In this document: positions 1 to 5,919 of the stretch, in pieces | Numbering within the stretch: the stretch's first letter is position 1 | Layout of the letters: every line of letters begins with the position of its first letter | Assembly: GCA_910577805.1 (NCBI GenBank) | Contig: CAJTOE010000025.1 | Coordinates: forward strand, 1-20,621 | Source: an uncultured Oscillospiraceae bacterium | GTDB taxonomy: Bacteria; Bacillota; Clostridia; Oscillospirales; Oscillospiraceae | DNA: 20,621 nucleotides | Direction of reading: 5' to 3' | The notes under the pieces: model-generated | Seen by the model: the letters and a program-made list of their open reading frames with translations, nothing else | What the model was told of the DNA's origin: nothing | Databases searched by the model: none | Made by a program: the position numbers and the translations under genes

Positions 1-221
1 AAGGTTCGGGTGATGTACGGATACAGCGACTGCTCCAGTTTCTCGTAATGCTCCCGAGCCTGCTCCATATTTGCGATACGCCAGTTGAGGCAGGTCCATA
101 GGGCCATTTCCTGCCGGTCCACCATGTACTCCTTACGGTTGACCATGATTACAGGATAGGTCTGACCTGAACTATCCCGCTTGCGGCGAAAGTTACCTAC
201 AGCTGTATAGTATGTACGCAT
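1..221 (-). CDS. Small mobile-element-type protein, 3' end beyond window
   Basis: An open frame of 73 codons begins with ATG (219-221 on the complement) and runs off the left edge, so only its N-terminal part is visible. A strong AGGAGG ribosome binding site lies about seven bases before the ATG (near 228-233). The peptide starts MRTYYTAVGNFRRK and contains a conserved-looking stretch with VNRKEYMVDRQEMALW, and it is rich in charged and aromatic residues. I do not recognise a named family. Its place just downstream of a sigma-like gene and a DUF3268 zinc-finger gene on the same strand suggests the accessory part of a clostridial conjugative element, but the function is unknown. Confidence 0.6.
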   Translation of the reverse strand, partial: MRTYYTAVGNFRRKRDSSGQTYPVIMVNRKEYMVDRQEMALWTCLNWRIANMEQAREHYEKLEQSLYPYITRT

Positions 222-256
222 AAAATCGTCCTCCTATGTTTCAGTCTATATTTCTT

Positions 257-829
257 TTACGAATCAGCCCTGCTTTTTTCAACAGCTCCATTACAAAGAT
301 GACGGAGGGCTCCATCCTTTTTCAGTTTGGCCTTCGCTCGGGAGATCCACGCCCCCACATGGTTAGGTTCGGTGTGGTAGAGCCGGGCAATATCCGCCCC
401 GCTATAACCCCTGATTTTCAATTCAAGTGCCTCAATGCCCAGTTGGGCCACACCGCTGTACTCCCTCTTGTAGTGTGCCAGCAGGGCGGTCATGTCGATC
501 TGGTCAATCAGGCTGTCCGTCTTATCCTCCACAGAGGGCTCCGGGATAGAAGGAGGGTGTTCATCATCAGCAAAGCCGGAGCCTACCGGCAGACTGCACA
601 GGTGTTTCTGCTGGGTGTTGGCGGCCTTACAGCAGTCCAGCAGGTGGTTACGGATTACAGCAGCGGCATAGGTGCTGAACTGGGCGGAGGTTCCGTTATA
701 GGTGGCCGCAGCCCGGCAGAGGGCAAGGGCGCCCTCTTGGCTGAGATCATCGCGCCCCAGGCCGTACACACCCTCGTTGGTTCGGATATGGCGAGAGAAA
801 TTGGCTGCAAAGCTGAATGACCTGCTCAC
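257..829 (-). CDS. Sigma-70-like protein of mobile-element type
   Basis: The 190-residue product has the layout of a compact sigma-70-family protein. Residues about 24-77 resemble sigma region 2 (DDLSQEGALALCRAA, then FSTYAAAVIRNHLLDCC), which binds core RNA polymerase and the -10 element. Residues about 129-173 resemble a region-4 helix-turn-helix (GYSGADIARLYHTEPNHVGAWISRAK). The linker of about 50 residues is acidic and poorly conserved in look. The start is GTG at 827-829; starting later would remove the first helix of region 2. This start lies 83 bases inside the upstream zinc-finger gene, and no good ribosome binding site precedes it, so translational coupling is likely. Proteins like this are common in clostridial conjugative elements and presumably steer expression of the element. 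The family call is fairly safe; the target promoters are unknown. Confidence 0.7.
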   Translation of the reverse strand: MSRSFSFAANFSRHIRTNEGVYGLGRDDLSQEGALALCRAAATYNGTSAQFSTYAAAVIRNHLLDCCKAANTQQKHLCSLPVGSGFADDEHPPSIPEPSVEDKTDSLIDQIDMTALLAHYKREYSGVAQLGIEALELKIRGYSGADIARLYHTEPNHVGAWISRAKAKLKKDGALRHLCNGAVEKSRADS

Positions 830-1175
830 ACCGCCATTCTGAGAACTTAGCGATATGCGCTTCTTCCGGCGGAAGCCCCATCTGCACCTGGAGCCAGCGG
901 TAGGCCGCCGTTCGAGACATCATGCCGCTTTTCCACAGGCGGTTGAAGGCTTCGTGGGCCTCCATGCGCTTAATGCGCAGAGGACGGTTTGCCAGCGTTC
1001 CCATCGGGAGGCGGGTGCAACGGTGGGCGCTCACATAGGAATCGCAGGCGGGGTATCTGGCGCAGACATACACCTCCTCGCCCGGCTGGCGGTACTCCTG
1101 GCCGTGAACGGCAGAGGCTGGCCGCAGGAATGCCTGGGAGTTGCAGTAGGGACATTTGATGTTGATTCGTTTCAT
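747..1175 (-). CDS. DUF3268 zinc-finger protein
   Basis: The 142-residue product begins MKRINIKCPYCNSQAFLRPA and carries four well-placed cysteines (C8, C11, C38, C44) in a CPYC...CARYPACDSYVSAH arrangement, as expected for the DUF3268 family of zinc-finger proteins. These are found in conjugative elements of Clostridia and Bacteroidetes, and their function is unknown. The C-terminal half is helical and basic (MGTLANRPLRIKR, then AAYRWLQVQMG). The ATG at 1173-1175 follows a good GAGGAG site at about 1181-1187. The last 83 bases overlap the sigma-like gene in another frame. The final residues (about 128-142) look like low-complexity read-through, so this C-terminus may have been extended by a small frame change. 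Family assignment is confident. Confidence 0.8.
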   Translation of the reverse strand: MKRINIKCPYCNSQAFLRPASAVHGQEYRQPGEEVYVCARYPACDSYVSAHRCTRLPMGTLANRPLRIKRMEAHEAFNRLWKSGMMSRTAAYRWLQVQMGLPPEEAHIAKFSEWRCEQVIQLCSQFLSPYPNQRGCVRPGAR

Positions 1176-1242
1176 GGAATATCCTCCTCATAGTTGAAAT
1201 CTGAAAATCTGCGTACTCTCCCCAAGGGGAAAAAGCACAAAT

Positions 1243-1261
1243 GACAGGGAGCAGCCCTGTC
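1243..1261. repeat. Perfect inverted repeat upstream of the zinc-finger gene
   Basis: GACAGGG at 1243-1249 and CCCTGTC at 1255-1261 form a perfect 7-base inverted repeat with a 5-base loop. The right arm overlaps a TTGACA hexamer on the minus strand (complement of 1258-1263), which could be the -35 of the leftward zinc-finger/sigma operon. No good -10 is visible at the correct distance. It could be an operator or a weak hairpin. Confidence 0.3.
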
Positions 1262-1353
1262 AAGTCGTTTTCGGTATTTACTTGTCACTTATATTACGCA
1301 CCGTTCAAAAGCAAATCCGGCCCGAAATTCTGTGAACTTTCTGTAAACAATAG

Positions 1354-1388
1354 AAGAGCTGGTCCGAACGAGGTTCAGACCAGCTCTT
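1354..1388. terminator. Long hairpin, possible bidirectional terminator
   Basis: AAGAGCTGGTC at 1354-1364 pairs perfectly with GACCAGCTCTT at 1378-1388. The loop adds a further GAAC/GTTC pairing (1366-1369 with 1373-1376), leaving only a GAG tip. There is no strong T-run on either side, so termination is plausible but not canonical. It lies between the start of the leftward element genes and a rightward gene remnant. The 1176-1410 stretch holds no gene that I can support. Confidence 0.4.
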
Positions 1389-1416
1389 TGCAAAAGAATA
1401 TAAGGTATGGTAGAAT
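1388..1416 (+). promoter_or_regulatory. Candidate sigma-A promoter
   Basis: TTGCAA (1388-1393) and TAGAAT (1411-1416) are separated by exactly 17 bases. The -10 matches the consensus at five of six positions and the -35 at four. It reads rightwards into the gene remnant and the DUF1801 gene. The match is moderate and there is no other support. Confidence 0.35.
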
Positions 1417-1623
1417 AGGGTATCATGGTCAGGTCTCTGTTATGGGGACTTTTTCCGCAATGCGCCCCAGCCTAATCCGAATCGGGCGCTAATCAAGGGT
1501 GTGGTCTGCGGTGTCCGGGTAGAGGAAGTTGAAGACCCAATCATGCGGGAGATCCGCTGCCTGGATAAGCTGGTTGACGAGCTGGCAAAGGGAAAACCGA
1601 TGGAGAAGATACTGCGGAAATAG
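1414..1623 (+). pseudogene. 3' remnant of an unrecognised gene
   Basis: An open frame of 69 codons ends at TAG 1621-1623. It has protein-like composition (GDFFRNAPQPNPNRAL, then CGVRVEEVEDPIMREI, then LDKLVDELAKGKPMEKIL) but no ATG until late and no ribosome binding site. The helical, charged C-terminal tail looks like the end of a real protein. I do not recognise the family. The stop is followed directly by the ribosome binding site of the next gene, a natural operon spacing, so the remnant probably kept its original downstream neighbour while its 5' part was lost. It could also be a short gene starting at an internal GTG. Confidence 0.4.
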
Positions 1624-1635
1624 GAGGAAGCAGCC

Positions 1636-2037
1636 ATGTGGGTATGTCCCAAGTGCGGGCGGTCATTCAAAAATACGGAGCAGAGCCATTACTGCGGGAA
1701 ACCTCCGGCGACGATTGAAGAGTACATCGCCGCCCAGCCGGAGGAGACGCAGGACTATCTGCGGCAGATCAACGCCGCCATCAAGTCCAGCATCCCGAAG
1801 GCCAAGGAGAAAATCTCCTGGAGTATGCCCACCTACTGGAAGGGCCGCAACCTGATTCAGTTCGCGGCCTCCAAGCGGCACATCGGCTTGTACCCTGGTC
1901 CAGAAGCTGTGGAGGCGTTCGCCGCCCGGCTGACGGAATATAAGACCAGCAAAGGTGCGATTCAGCTTCCATACAGCAAGCCGCTCCCGCTGGAGCTGAT
2001 CGGAGAAATTGCGAAGTGGTGTGAGGAGAATAGCTGA
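1636..2037 (+). CDS. Zinc-ribbon DUF1801 (YdhG-like) protein
   Basis: The 133-residue product starts with a short zinc-binding segment (C4, C7, H18, C20 in WVCPKCGRSF...SHYCG), followed by a DUF1801 domain from about residue 24 to the end (IEEYIAAQPEE, ISWSMPTYWKG, FAASKRHIGLYPG, YKTSKGAIQLPY). DUF1801 proteins are small cytoplasmic proteins with a frataxin/CyaY-like fold. Some are annotated as iron-binding, but the role of this type is not settled. The ATG follows an AGGAGG site with 8-base spacing, and the gene starts 13 bases after the stop of the upstream remnant. Length and motifs look intact. Family call is confident; function is not. Confidence 0.85.
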   Translation: MWVCPKCGRSFKNTEQSHYCGKPPATIEEYIAAQPEETQDYLRQINAAIKSSIPKAKEKISWSMPTYWKGRNLIQFAASKRHIGLYPGPEAVEAFAARLTEYKTSKGAIQLPYSKPLPLELIGEIAKWCEENS

Positions 2038-2046
2038 AGCATACTG

Positions 2047-2376
2047 TTATGTAACTTCTGTGTTCTCACAGAGCCTTCTCAGCGGATGTTCTTCCGCCGC
2101 AGGGAGTCGCCAGAGCAGATATTGTGCATACAGAGACTCAAACCCCGCCTCGGTGAGCTGGCCGCAACACTCGGCAGGGTCAATCCACACCCCTGTCAGC
2201 TGAAAAAACTGACGGACGCCTAAAATGACCGGCTGGCCGTCCCGGTCGGCCACCAGCAGATAGCCAGGGTCATCTTTATCGCTTTGGCATTTGATATAGA
2301 TGCTGTTCCGCCAGTTACCAGAACAGGCAGCCAGGAACAGGTATAGCTGTTTTGTCGTTGAACTCGCATTTTGCAT
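2047..2376 (-). CDS. Hypothetical protein, unrecognised
   Basis: A 109-residue open frame opposite in direction to its neighbours. The predicted product is soluble, with aromatic and acidic stretches (LYLFLAACSGNW, SIYIKCQSDKDDPGYLLV, GVRQFFQLTGVWIDPAECC) and a helical C-terminus. No signal peptide or membrane segment is seen. The ATG at 2374-2376 has an AGGAG site 11 bases upstream, slightly far but usable. Its stop lies 10 bases from that of the convergent DUF1801 gene. It is divergent from the antitoxin gene and shares about 120 bases of upstream DNA with it. I do not recognise the family. Its codon pattern and ribosome binding site make it more likely real than a shadow. Confidence 0.55.
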   Translation of the reverse strand: MQNASSTTKQLYLFLAACSGNWRNSIYIKCQSDKDDPGYLLVADRDGQPVILGVRQFFQLTGVWIDPAECCGQLTEAGFESLYAQYLLWRLPAAEEHPLRRLCENTEVT

Positions 2377-2432
2377 ACGTTTCGTATCTCCTGTCTGTGA
2401 AAAGATGTTTTGGTTTCAGTCTCATAAAAGGC

Positions 2433-2461
2433 TTGAAAAAGACTTCAAAAATACATATAAT
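2433..2461 (+). promoter_or_regulatory. Promoter of the toxin-antitoxin operon
   Basis: TTGAAA (2433-2438) and a perfect TATAAT (2456-2461) are spaced by 17 bases, 38 bases before the antitoxin ATG. An inverted repeat TTGAA (2433-2437)/TTCAA (2444-2448) overlaps the -35 and is a candidate operator for autoregulation. Confidence 0.75.
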
Positions 2462-2498
2462 AGAAGCAAGACAGCAAAAAGGTAAGGAGGAGGCTGAC

Positions 2499-2741
2499 AT
2501 GGAAGTAATCCGTAAATTTATCGACGCAAACAGCCTGATGTCCATTATGGCATTGCCGGAAGCCTTTCGGAACCGCAAGTTGGAGGTTATTGTTCTTCCC
2601 ACTGATGAAGAGTCTGCAATACAGCAGAAGCCGGATGTAGCTGGTATTGTCCAGTCCCTGGTGGGGGCGATTCCACATACGGATATGACTTTATCAGAAC
2701 TGCGTGATGAAAGACTGGGGAAATATGAAGCTGCTAATTGA
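2499..2741 (+). CDS. Putative antitoxin of a PIN-toxin pair
   Basis: An 80-residue protein encoded directly upstream of, and overlapping by 17 bases, a PIN-domain toxin gene. This is the usual layout of VapBC-type toxin-antitoxin operons. It starts MEVIRKFIDANSLMSIMALP, then EAFRNRKLEVIVLP, a short alpha/beta N-terminus resembling DNA-binding or dimerisation halves of antitoxins. The C-terminal half (MTLSELRDERLGKYE) is a charged helix suited to wrapping the toxin. I chose the ATG at 2499 because an excellent AAGGAGGAGG site precedes it and the promoter lies just upstream; the frame is open further upstream but has no signal there. The antitoxin role is inferred mostly from context. The exact antitoxin family is not recognised. 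Confidence 0.7.
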   Translation: MEVIRKFIDANSLMSIMALPEAFRNRKLEVIVLPTDEESAIQQKPDVAGIVQSLVGAIPHTDMTLSELRDERLGKYEAAN

Positions 2742-3150
2742 TACAAATGTAGTGCTGGATGTCCTCTTGCGGCGCGAACCGTTTTTCAGGACAGCAGCAG
2801 AGGTGCTTAACCTTACCCAGCGGGATGAAGTATGGGAGTATGTATCTGCCTCCGCGATCACAGACATCTACTATATTGCAAATAAGCAAATGAAAGATCG
2901 TGATGCTGTGCGGGATCTGCTGAAACGGCTTCTTATGATCGTTTCTGTGGCGGCTGTTTCCGAGCGGGAGATACAGAACGCGCTTAATCTGGCATGGGGA
3001 GACTTTGAGGATTCCGTTCAATATTCAGTTGCGCTGCTGAACGAGATGGATGGAATTGTCACACGAAATCCCAGCGACTATCAAGAGGCGAATATACGGA
3101 TATGGCTCCCGGAGCAGGCACTGGAGTTATTCGCAAACGAAGGATCATGA
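2725..3150 (+). CDS. PIN-domain ribonuclease toxin (VapC-like)
   Basis: The 141-residue product is a complete PIN domain. It opens with MKLLIDTNVVLDVLL (metal-binding D6) and carries the acidic cluster DFEDSVQYSVA (D93, E95, D96) and the terminal IVTRNPSDY strand-turn typical of the family. PIN toxins cleave RNA, often tRNA or rRNA, in a Mg2+-dependent way and are held inactive by the co-expressed antitoxin. An ATG 21 bases further upstream is possible, but the ATG at 2725 begins precisely at the PIN core. The overlap with the antitoxin gene points to coupled translation. All expected acidic residues are present, so the toxin is probably active. The substrate is unknown. Confidence 0.85.
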   Translation: MKLLIDTNVVLDVLLRREPFFRTAAEVLNLTQRDEVWEYVSASAITDIYYIANKQMKDRDAVRDLLKRLLMIVSVAAVSEREIQNALNLAWGDFEDSVQYSVALLNEMDGIVTRNPSDYQEANIRIWLPEQALELFANEGS

Positions 3151-3152
3151 AT

Positions 3153-3191
3153 ACAGGGCCATACCCGCAAACATGCAGGGTATGGCCCTGT
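3153..3191. terminator. Bidirectional hairpin between convergent genes
   Basis: A perfect 14-base inverted repeat (3153-3166 with 3178-3191, core GGGCCATACCC) with an 11-base loop fills the gap between the toxin stop (3150) and the peptidase stop (3195). It is very stable but has little T-run, so termination may need more than the hairpin. Confidence 0.6.
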
Positions 3192-3194
3192 TCG

Positions 3195-4549
3195 CTACCC
3201 AATGATCCAGAATGGGCCCCCCGCTCCCGCCCGTTTGCTGGCCTCATTCAGAATGATGGATAAATCCCACAGCTTCTCGCTTCGCCGGTAGCTGGCAGGG
3301 TCAACCACCAGAATCTGTCCATCTTGAACACCCCGAAGGACAATGAAGTGCCCGCCGGAGGTAAAGTGTCCCTTGGTCATAATGGCGACCACCAGCTTCC
3401 CATCGCTCAGGGCGTCCAGGATGCGTTGGGGTTCCGAGGCTGTGCAGCCCTCCACATTCAGTCCCCACGCCTTGGCCGCGCTGGGGATCAGGGAGTGGTA
3501 GGAACCGCTCTTGCTGCACCAGCCGCCGTTTTGATAGGCCCACTCCGCCATCTCAATAGGGTCTACGATGTCGTCTGTCAGGGAGACACCACAATAGACA
3601 TGGAGGTGGGACCGCAGCCGTAGCCGCCGATGTTGTCCGTACCGTAGGGTTTATTGGCCCAGCGTTCGTCCAGCTGATTGAAATAGACCACCTCCGTGGC
3701 GCCGTCGGTAAAGCGGACGTTTCCCAGAGAAGCAATCGTAGTGCCGCCGTACTCGGTGTACTGGAACATCCCATCGCCCAGGAACAGGCTGAGGTTCTGG
3801 GCGTAGTCCCCGGCCAGCGCCTTCTGCTCGTCGGTCAGATGGAACACCGTGTCGGCAAAGTAACCCTCTCCGTTGTAGGAGAGGGTGTAAATGTACCAAG
3901 TCTCCTCCTTTGTCTCCACCACGTCCTCTGTATCTGGGTCATCGTCCTCCACCATCCGGGTCTCACTGGTGCGGGTGTAAGAATAGAGGCTGCTCTTACC
4001 TTGACGGAGCACGGCCTGCATATCCGGCAGAGAGATGGTATCCCAGGTATCCCCCTTGGCCGCGCAGTATTGGGCGATAAAGGAGTTGGTGTTGCTGCTC
4101 ATGTCGGAGGCGTAGGGATTGACGACCTCGTAGTTGTCGCCGCCAGTGGTGGCGAAGTCCTGGGCGATCCGGGCCTCTGCGTCGGTGATGCCCTCGCCCA
4201 GCACCTGATTGACGGCAAAGGCGATGTCATTGGTGTTCTGAACGATAGCGGTGTTGTCATTGAGGATGGGTTGACCGGCGCTGCCAATGCTGGTCAGGCC
4301 ACCGAAAATCAGGGAGGGCAGCATGAGAACGAACAGCACCGGGAGCATGAGCAGGACAGCGGCGGCAGCGAGGAACTTCTTGCCGTGCTGTGCGGCATAT
4401 ATAGCAGCACCCGCCGCCGCACCGTAGGGCCCACCTACCGCTGCACCCTTTGCGGCAGCGGAGATGGCCTTGCCAGTTTTGATGGCTCCATGGATGGTCT
4501 GAGCAGTGCTGGCCGCTTGGGACAGACTGCTTTTTTCTTGGTTATTCAG
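3195..4549 (-). pseudogene. C39-type peptidase of a conjugative element, frameshifted
   Basis: Reading leftwards, the product has an Ala/Gly-rich N-terminus (TAQTIHGAIKTGKAISAAAKG), a membrane segment (AAAAVLLMLPVLFVLMLPSLIFGG), a lysozyme-like or spacer region, and a papain-like C39 peptidase domain. The Cys motif GGYGCGPTSMS (frame ending 3578) and the His motif TSGGHFIVLRG (frame ending 3195) lie in different frames, so one base is missing near 3580-3586 and the reading stops before the His half. At the 5' end there is a good AAGGAGG site (about 4560-4566) but the codon at the expected start is CTG (4547-4549), followed by NNQEKSSLSQ; no ATG exists upstream in frame. Such peptidases open the cell wall for conjugation machinery. 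Two lesions make this an inactive relic unless the sequence carries errors. Confidence 0.75.
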
Positions 4550-4564
4550 GACTTGGATACCTCC

Positions 4565-4593
4565 TTGTGAATTGAGGGATTTCCTGTTATAAT
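4565..4593 (+). promoter_or_regulatory. Promoter of the zinc-ribbon/DUF434 operon
   Basis: TTGTGA (4565-4570) and perfect TATAAT (4588-4593) are spaced by 17 bases, 17 bases before the first zinc-ribbon ATG. The -35 overlaps the ribosome binding site of the divergent peptidase relic, which suggests that the two units were brought together by a rearrangement. Confidence 0.65.
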
Positions 4594-4610
4594 GTCTCAG
4601 GTGATGATAA

Positions 4611-4763
4611 ATGATTTATGCTTGTGACAACTGCTACTTCCTTTTCAGCCGCACCGCCGAGCTGGAGCAGTGCCCCGACTGCGGAAAGTATGCGGTCCGT
4701 CCAGCGGATGAAACGGAGCGGCAGGAATATGAAAGGCGGCTGAAAGAGCCGCGGGAGATATAA
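4611..4763 (+). CDS. Zinc-ribbon microprotein A
   Basis: A 50-residue protein, MIYACDNCYFLFSRTAELEQ then CPDCGKYAVRPADE and a charged helix. Two CxxC knuckles (C5/C8 and C21/C24) predict one rubredoxin-like zinc ribbon followed by a short acidic-basic helix. A modest AGGTGA-type site precedes the ATG, and a strong promoter sits just upstream. One base separates its stop from the ATG of a paralogue of the same size and plan. Too short to have been found by length alone, but the conserved knuckles, promoter and tandem copy make it a convincing gene. Function unknown; such ribbons often bind nucleic acid or a partner protein. Confidence 0.75.
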   Translation: MIYACDNCYFLFSRTAELEQCPDCGKYAVRPADETERQEYERRLKEPREI

Positions 4764-4764
4764 A

Positions 4765-4923
4765 ATGATGATATATGCGTGTGATAGCTGCCACTTTCTG
4801 TTTTCCCGGACTGCCCCTGCCAAACAGTGCCCTGACTGCGGAAAAGAGAGTATCCGCGAGGCAACACAGGATGAGATTCAGGAATTTGAGCAGCGTATAA
4901 ACGCCAATCTATGGGACGAGTGA
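4765..4923 (+). CDS. Zinc-ribbon microprotein B, paralogue of A
   Basis: A 52-residue protein, MMIYACDSCHFLFSRTAPA then CPDCGKESIREATQDE and a helix ending in NANLWDE. It shares IYACDxCxFLFSRTA and QCPDCGK with the gene before it, so the pair arose by tandem duplication. The tails have diverged. A GGGAG site inside the end of gene A gives about 8-base spacing to the first ATG. The following DUF434 gene starts 8 bases downstream, so all three form an operon. All four zinc cysteines are present. Confidence 0.75.
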   Translation: MMIYACDSCHFLFSRTAPAKQCPDCGKESIREATQDEIQEFEQRINANLWDE

Positions 4924-4930
4924 GGGTGCT

Positions 4931-5339
4931 ATGGAAATCGTCAGACGCGGCTATGTCCCGAAGGATAGCGTTGAGTTTGGAGCAAAGGCCGCCGAACAAT
5001 TGAATGCCGCCGCCCAGGAGCTGGTATTCCTGATGGACCGTGGATATGACACAAAATCCACCTCTACCTTTGTAGGCAACCACCATCTTCTCTCCGAGCG
5101 GCAACGGATGGCACTGGCCCGCATCGTATCAACGGCCAGCGCTGTGCAGCGCAGGAAGCGGAAGGAATTGCTCCAGGCACCGAACTATCTGGTGTTGGAC
5201 GGGTTTAATACGATCATCACCCTGGAGGTTGCCCTATCCGGCTCCCTGCTGCTGGAGGGGATGGATGGGACCATCCGTGATCTTGCAGGACTGCGTGGCA
5301 GCTACCGTATCGTGGATAAGACCATACAGGCGGTACAGC
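4931..5339 (+). pseudogene. DUF434 gene, 3'-truncated by a deletion
   Basis: The first 136 codons match the N-terminal part of the DUF434 family (MEIVRRGYVP, LVFLMDRGYD, TFVGNHHLLSERQRMALAR, LVLDGFNTIITLEVALSG, MDGTIRDLAGLRGSYR). The family is usually over 200 residues, cytoplasmic and uncharacterised; the DGFN segment recalls NYN/PIN-like nucleases, which is only an impression. The ATG follows a TGAGGG site. After residue about 136 (AVQ) family similarity ends, and the DNA continues as an AmrS-type radical SAM gene in another frame. The DUF434 frame reads on to 5530 with meaningless sequence. Loss of the C-terminal half probably inactivates the protein. Confidence 0.75.
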
Positions 5340-5915
5340 GTGGATGTACTGGGTGTGCCGGAGCCAATCGACTCCCCGGAGCAGTTGGCCAGCAAAGCGG
5401 CGGAGCTGCGCACCCGGGGAAACATCGGCGTGGCCTACACCTACAACGAGCCGCTGGTGAGCTACGAGTACGTCTGGGACTGCGTTTCGCTGGTCCATGC
5501 ACATGGGATGGTCAACGTGCTGGTCACTAATGGCACCATCGAGGAGGCCCCCTGGCGGGCGCTGCTGCCCCTGATTGACGCTGCCAACATCGACCTGAAG
5601 GGATTTACCTCCGCATGGTACCGGCAGCTGGGCGGGGACCTGAAGACCGTCAAGCGCTCCATCGCCCTGGCGGCGGAGCGGTGCCATGTGGAGGTGACCA
5701 CCCTGCTGGTCCCCGGAGAAAACGACAGTGCGGAAGAGATTCGAGAACTGGCACAATGGTTGGCCTCAATCAGCCCAGAAATCCCCCTGCACCTGTCCCG
5801 GTTCTTTCCCAGATATCAGATGACGGACCGCCCGCCCACCTCTGTGGAGCAGGTCTATCGGCTGGCTGAGGAGGCCCGGGAACATTTATCCTATGTCTAC
5901 ACTGGCAACTGCTAA
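5340..5915 (+). pseudogene. amrS: AmrS-type radical SAM enzyme, 5'-truncated
   Basis: The last 191 codons match the C-terminal two-thirds of the AmmeMemoRadiSam system radical SAM enzyme: TRGNIGVAYTYNEPLVSYEY, VLVTNGTIEEAP, LIDAANIDLKGFTSAWY, HVEVTTLLVPGEND, PLHLSRFFPRYQMTDRPPT and the terminal YVYTGNC. The N-terminal region with the CxxxCxxC iron-sulfur motif is missing because the gene is joined to a truncated DUF434 gene near 5340. The partner genes of that system (AMMECR1 and Memo types) are not in the window. Without the cluster cysteines the fragment cannot be a radical SAM enzyme. It ends 4 bases before the stop of the convergent polymerase gene. Confidence 0.8.
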
Positions 5916-5919
5916 ACCA

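Noticed and set aside
1241..1492. 83-codon plus-strand open frame
   Set aside because: No ribosome binding site; it runs through two inverted repeats and a candidate promoter, and its composition is not protein-like.
2057..2072. Small inverted repeat TCTGTG/CACAGA between convergent genes
   Set aside because: A six-base stem without a T-run lies inside the 3' end of the minus-strand gene; too weak to call a terminator.
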